Source: Maniola hyperantus
Lineage: Eukaryota; Arthropoda; Insecta; Lepidoptera; Nymphalidae
DNA: 64,000 nt
Assembly: GCF_902806685.2 (NCBI RefSeq)
Contig: NC_048557.2
Span: 4,708,666-4,772,665, forward strand
Reading direction: 5' to 3'
Both the position numbers and the translations under genes were made by a program. The notes under the pieces are model-generated. The model made no database searches. It was given only the letters and a program-made list of their open reading frames with translations, and was not told where the DNA came from. Shown here one piece after another: positions 61,983-64,000 of the stretch. Positions within the stretch are counted from its first letter, which is position 1, and every line of letters begins with the position of its first letter.

Positions 61983-62105
61983 ATACATAGTTGCCTGGTA
62001 GAGATCGCTTCACAGCGATAAGGCCGCTTATTGTATGTTCTTCTTTTATATGTTACTTTTTGTGTCTTTTCTTTTTGGTGTACAATAAAGAATATTAAAC
62101 TAAAC
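61983..62105 (+). mobile_element. LINE 3' UTR with AATAAA
   Basis: GTTGCCTGGTAGAGATCGCT, TCACAGCGATAAGGCCGCTT, TTTTGTGTCTTTTCTTTTTG, GTGTACAATAAAGAATATTA. The GATCGCT...AGCGATAAGGCCGC block is the 3' UTR type I associate with a common lepidopteran non-LTR family. Confidence 0.6.
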
Positions 62106-62207
62106 TGAAAAAAATCCTAAATATTGCAATGCAATATTTTAATCGACCAAAATTATGGTTCAATCTTTCACACTCACGTTTACGCTTCGCTTCGGTTCGC
62201 TTATACG

Positions 62208-62345
62208 GTTAGCCTATGTCACTCACCAAGTCTTTATCGATACCCATGCAAAAAATAACGTCAATCCGTTGCACCTTTGCGACGCGACTGACGTACAAAC
62301 CAAAAAACCAACAAACAAACACACTTCGCATTTATAATATGGGTA
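62208..62345 (-). mobile_element. Family A', 5' part
   Basis: CCTATGTCACTCACCAAGTC, AAAAAATAACGTCAATCCGT, AACAAACAAACACACTTCGC, TATGGGTACTGA. The 3' half is missing. Confidence 0.6.
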
Positions 62346-62505
62346 CTGATTATAAAGCCGGGACTTCGAAAAGCAATGCGAAATTTGATGATGGCGTGTC
62401 CCTATCTAAATACCATACGTATTCCGAAAATTCCGTAAATATCCGAACATTTCAGTCGACCGAAATGATCGACCAATCGTTCATTCACATGCTCTATTTA
62501 TTTCA

Positions 62506-62800
62506 AAGAAGCGACCCGCCCCGGCTTCGCATGGGTGCAATGTAGATACTAATGTGGTGTCATTGGGGTGTCATTGCCTCGGAAACTCAAATGAGAGGAT
62601 TTTGTCCGACCTAATTCACATTATTTCAATTTCTCTAGGGATCTCAAATTTTTTGAGAATTAAACTTTAGCTATAAACCTTTGTCTTGAATCACTCTATA
62701 TGTTGATGAAAACCGCATTAAAATCCGTTGCGTAGTTTAAAAGATCTACGCGTTCATACATAGGTACATACAGACAGCGGGAAGCGACTTTATTTTATAC
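62506..62800 (-). mobile_element. Possible family C-like remnant
   Basis: CGACCCGCCCCGGCTTCGCA resembles the hairpin end of family C. The rest (GATTTTGTCCGACCTAATTC, ATCCGTTGCGTAGTTTAAAA) cannot be assigned securely. Confidence 0.35.
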
Positions 62801-62877
62801 TATGTAGAAATAAAGCTCGACAAACTGGGTTGTTTATTTGCCTCTAATCTATAGAATAAACGAATCTATTCTATTAA

Positions 62878-63033
62878 TCTATACTAATATTATAAATGCG
62901 AAAGTGTGTTTGTTTCTTTGTTCGTCCTTCCTTCACACCCTAACTAAGAAACCAATCGACTTGATTTTTGGCATAGAAATTGTTGAAAGGACGGAGAGTA
63001 ACGTAGACTACTTTTTATCCCGGAAAATCAAAG
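62878..63033 (+). mobile_element. Family A variant, truncated by an RTE scrap
   Basis: TCTATACTAATATTATAAAT, CTAACTAAGAAACCAATCGA, GTTGAAAGGACGGAGAGTAA, ATCCCGGAAAATCAAAGAGT, then coding-like LINE sequence. Same variant as 22226. Confidence 0.65.
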
Positions 63034-63080
63034 AGTCCACTAGGTGGACAGACGACATCAAACCTGCCATCAAAAATTAA
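63034..63080 (+). mobile_element. RTE-type LINE scrap
   Basis: TAGGTGGACAGACGACATCA encodes RWTDDIK, a motif that usually precedes the SRWxQ block seen at 38190. It is only about 15 codons long. Confidence 0.4.
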
Positions 63081-63228
63081 ACCTGCCGCAACTGCGGTAG
63101 ATATAAATAGGAAATACGCGTTTTGTATATTACTTTTTTTTCTATCATTAGTATATATACTCCTCAAGCGATAAACAAACGGTATATAATGTATAGGTTA
63201 TTCATATTCGTGTATTCATCGTATCGTA

Positions 63229-63663
63229 TTATAGAGAGAAAGAGCGAGCGCGTGCCAGACCTTCGTTATTTTATAAAGGCTAGAAGTTTCTCTGCATTAT
63301 AGTCCCTAACACAGGGAGGAACAATCAGCGACTATGAAGTATGGATCATGGTGGCTTTAAATTAAAGTTTAACAATTTATTAAAACTTAAGGGTATCTGA
63401 CAGAGGATTGCCAGCAAACTAATTGTCTGGCATTACATGATGTGGTTTCTAATACTCTTTGGAAGAAAATAAAAAAAAAATAGACTTTATACTTTGACGT
63501 AAAATTTTTTACACTTATATTATCTGTTATCTCGAAAAGCCACCATGATCCAAACTTCATAGTCACTGATCGTTCCTCCCCGTGTTGGGGACTAAACGCA
63601 GAGAGACTTTCACCGTTTATAAAACAACGAAGGTCTGGCACGCGCTGGCTCTTAGTCCATTAT
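63229..63663. mobile_element. Foldback MITE, 435 bp, arms about 125 bp
   Basis: GAGCGCGTGCCAGACCTTCG pairs with CGAAGGTCTGGCACGCGCTG. GGGAGGAACAATCAGCGACT pairs with AGTCACTGATCGTTCCTCCC. The innermost GGATCATGGTGGCTTT pairs with AAAGCCACCATGATCC-like sequence. The arms have some mismatches, so it is older than MITE-5. Confidence 0.8.
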
Positions 63664-63766
63664 ACAAATGGCACAATTCACAACACATTGAGTTGTATCG
63701 GGTGCTTGCTATAAATAATTCAACGCGTAGCCGCTAGTGTCTCTCGATGATCTACGTCCTTTGATA

Positions 63767-63805
63767 AATGTGTCGATAAATCTATAATGTATCGATATCG
63801 ATGCG
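63767..63805. promoter_or_regulatory. Cluster of TATCGATA-like sites
   Basis: TGTCGATAAATC and GTATCGATATCGATG lie within 40 bases. TATCGATA is the DREF-binding element of many insect housekeeping promoters. Here it lies near the right edge. Without a downstream gene in view this is only suggestive. Confidence 0.35.
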
Positions 63806-64000
63806 CTATTTTTATACTAATTTTTGTTTTCTTTTCAGATGCGGTAGAAATTACTTAGTTTTGAAAACTTACGTTCTCTAAATTCACTCCTATCAGGTCT
63901 GATCCGATGACTTTTTGTTTATTTTTCATTATTAGGGTGCCTGTTCACTGAGCGGAGCAGGGCAGAAAATATTCAGTTCAGATCCGCTGGTCGATTGAGG
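63806..64000. other. Edge sequence with one splice-acceptor-like site
   Basis: TTTTTGTTTTCTTTTCAG at 63823-63839 (plus strand) is a strong acceptor-like tract. The following frame stays open for only 13 codons. It could be a non-coding exon of a gene continuing to the right. Confidence 0.25.

Overview
This window looks like nuclear DNA from an insect, most likely a moth or butterfly (Lepidoptera). The basis is indirect. It is AT-rich, has no long open reading frame, and is packed with short dispersed elements of types I associate with lepidopteran genomes. These are short elements ending in a GCCCGCGACTTCGTCCGCGT-type hairpin followed by CTAG|T, tRNA-derived SINEs, 5'-truncated non-LTR retrotransposon tails, and many foldback MITEs. 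I cannot name the species.

The only host gene I can support lies on the minus strand between about 24.8 and 13.3 kb. It appears as five short exons, each with consensus splice sites: 24702-24790, 20757-20834, 14667-14711, 13871-13966 and 13286-13343. Read right to left they keep one open frame. They encode an unbroken stretch of about 103 residues, polar, basic and proline-rich at the start. I do not recognise the protein. Neither a start codon nor a stop codon is visible, so the gene probably runs off both sides and most of the window would be intron.

Region by region: 0-13 kb is intron-like sequence with Helitron-like families A and B, foldback MITEs, a 58-bp perfect palindrome at 6.95 kb and a three-copy repeat at 12.6-13.2 kb just past the last exon. 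13-25 kb holds the exons, separated by MITEs, SINEs and a 318-bp foldback next to a 59-base A tract. 25-43 kb is intron-like or intergenic sequence with RTE-type, Jockey-like and other LINE tails, nested insertions and more MITEs. 43.1-45.1 kb is a tandem array of about 340-bp units split by an A copy and by a LINE tail. 45-54 kb is mixed repeats plus a local duplication of about 250 bp. 54.4-55.3 kb is an E repeat interrupted by a MITE with perfect 173-bp inverted arms. 55-64 kb holds two full-length-like SINEs, a LINE C-terminus, a 435-bp MITE and, at the right edge, a TATCGATA cluster that could be promoter DNA.

I saw no intact RNA gene, no CRISPR array, no intact transposase or reverse transcriptase, and no new multi-gene system. 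The most useful points are the unidentified split gene, the datable nested insertions, the shared 3' tail of a SINE and a LINE, and the inverted MITE pair on either side of one exon.
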